A stretch of 6,960 nt of DNA, taken from the NCBI GenBank assembly GCA_964369465.1, contig CAYJEX010000040.1:1-6960 (forward strand), written 5' to 3'. Below, one piece after another: positions 6,921-6,960 of this stretch. Under the pieces are notes generated by a model. It did no database searches and was not told the origin of the DNA. It was given only the letters and a program-made list of their open reading frames with translations. Position 1 is the first letter of the stretch, and each line of letters begins with the position of its first letter. This stretch comes from CAYJHC01 sp964369465. Lineage in GTDB: Bacteria; Bacillota; Clostridia; Peptostreptococcales; Anaerovoracaceae. Made by a program: the position numbers and the translations under genes.

Positions 6921-6960
6921 TCCAATTCCTTTTGTTCTATCTTATCTGTAACTTCATGTT
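6908..6960 (-). other. Right edge: ecfA1 leader, possible tail of an upstream gene
   Basis: Only 40 bases precede ecfA1. One minus-strand frame stays open from the edge and ends at a TAA at 6910-6908, giving a 16-residue tail rich in Glu and Lys (ending KELEWAI) that would overlap ecfA1. Another frame ends at a TAG at 6939-6937, before the ecfA1 ribosome binding site, with tail NMKLQIR. Either could be the end of an upstream gene; neither resembles the usual RplQ C-terminus found upstream of ecfA1 in many Firmicutes. The third frame closes at once. No gene is called. Confidence 0.3.

Noticed and set aside
6652..6951. Plus-strand open frame of about 99 codons opposite ecfA1
   Set aside because: It mirrors the Walker A region of ecfA1, and no promoter or ribosome binding site supports it.

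Overview
The window is strongly AT-rich and all seven recognisable genes lie on the minus strand, so transcription runs from right to left. The base composition, the Firmicutes-type EcfA1/EcfA2/EcfT proteins, a YtgP-like MurJ and a TrmB resembling that of Bacillus point to a low-GC Firmicute. A clostridial anaerobe is my best guess; this is inferred from protein style, not from a database match.

In transcription order, the right part (6920 to 3894) holds ecfA1, ecfA2, ecfT and queT. These are the two ATPases, the transmembrane coupling protein and one substrate-binding S-component of an energy-coupling factor (ECF) vitamin-type importer. The genes overlap or are separated by six bases, so they look like one transcription unit. 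QueT-family S-components are predicted to import queuosine precursors.

After a 71-base gap come trmB (tRNA m7G46 methyltransferase), then a class Ia PLP-dependent aminotransferase 34 bases further on. That gene overlaps by ATGA a MurJ/YtgP-type lipid II flippase. A clear compound-hairpin terminator for the minus strand lies 65 bases beyond the flippase stop and closes the cluster. The outermost 150 bases on the left contain no gene I can support. At the right edge about 40 bases hold the ecfA1 ribosome binding site and perhaps the tail of an upstream gene.

Functionally the cluster combines micronutrient import (ECF-QueT), tRNA modification (TrmB, and queuosine if QueT does what its family suggests), amino-acid transamination and cell-wall precursor export. 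This is mostly housekeeping content. I see no phage, transposon, CRISPR, toxin-antitoxin or defence signature and no convincing undescribed system. The points most worth a second look are the linkage of a queT S-component to a full ECF module and then to trmB, and the start-site correction of the flippase gene.
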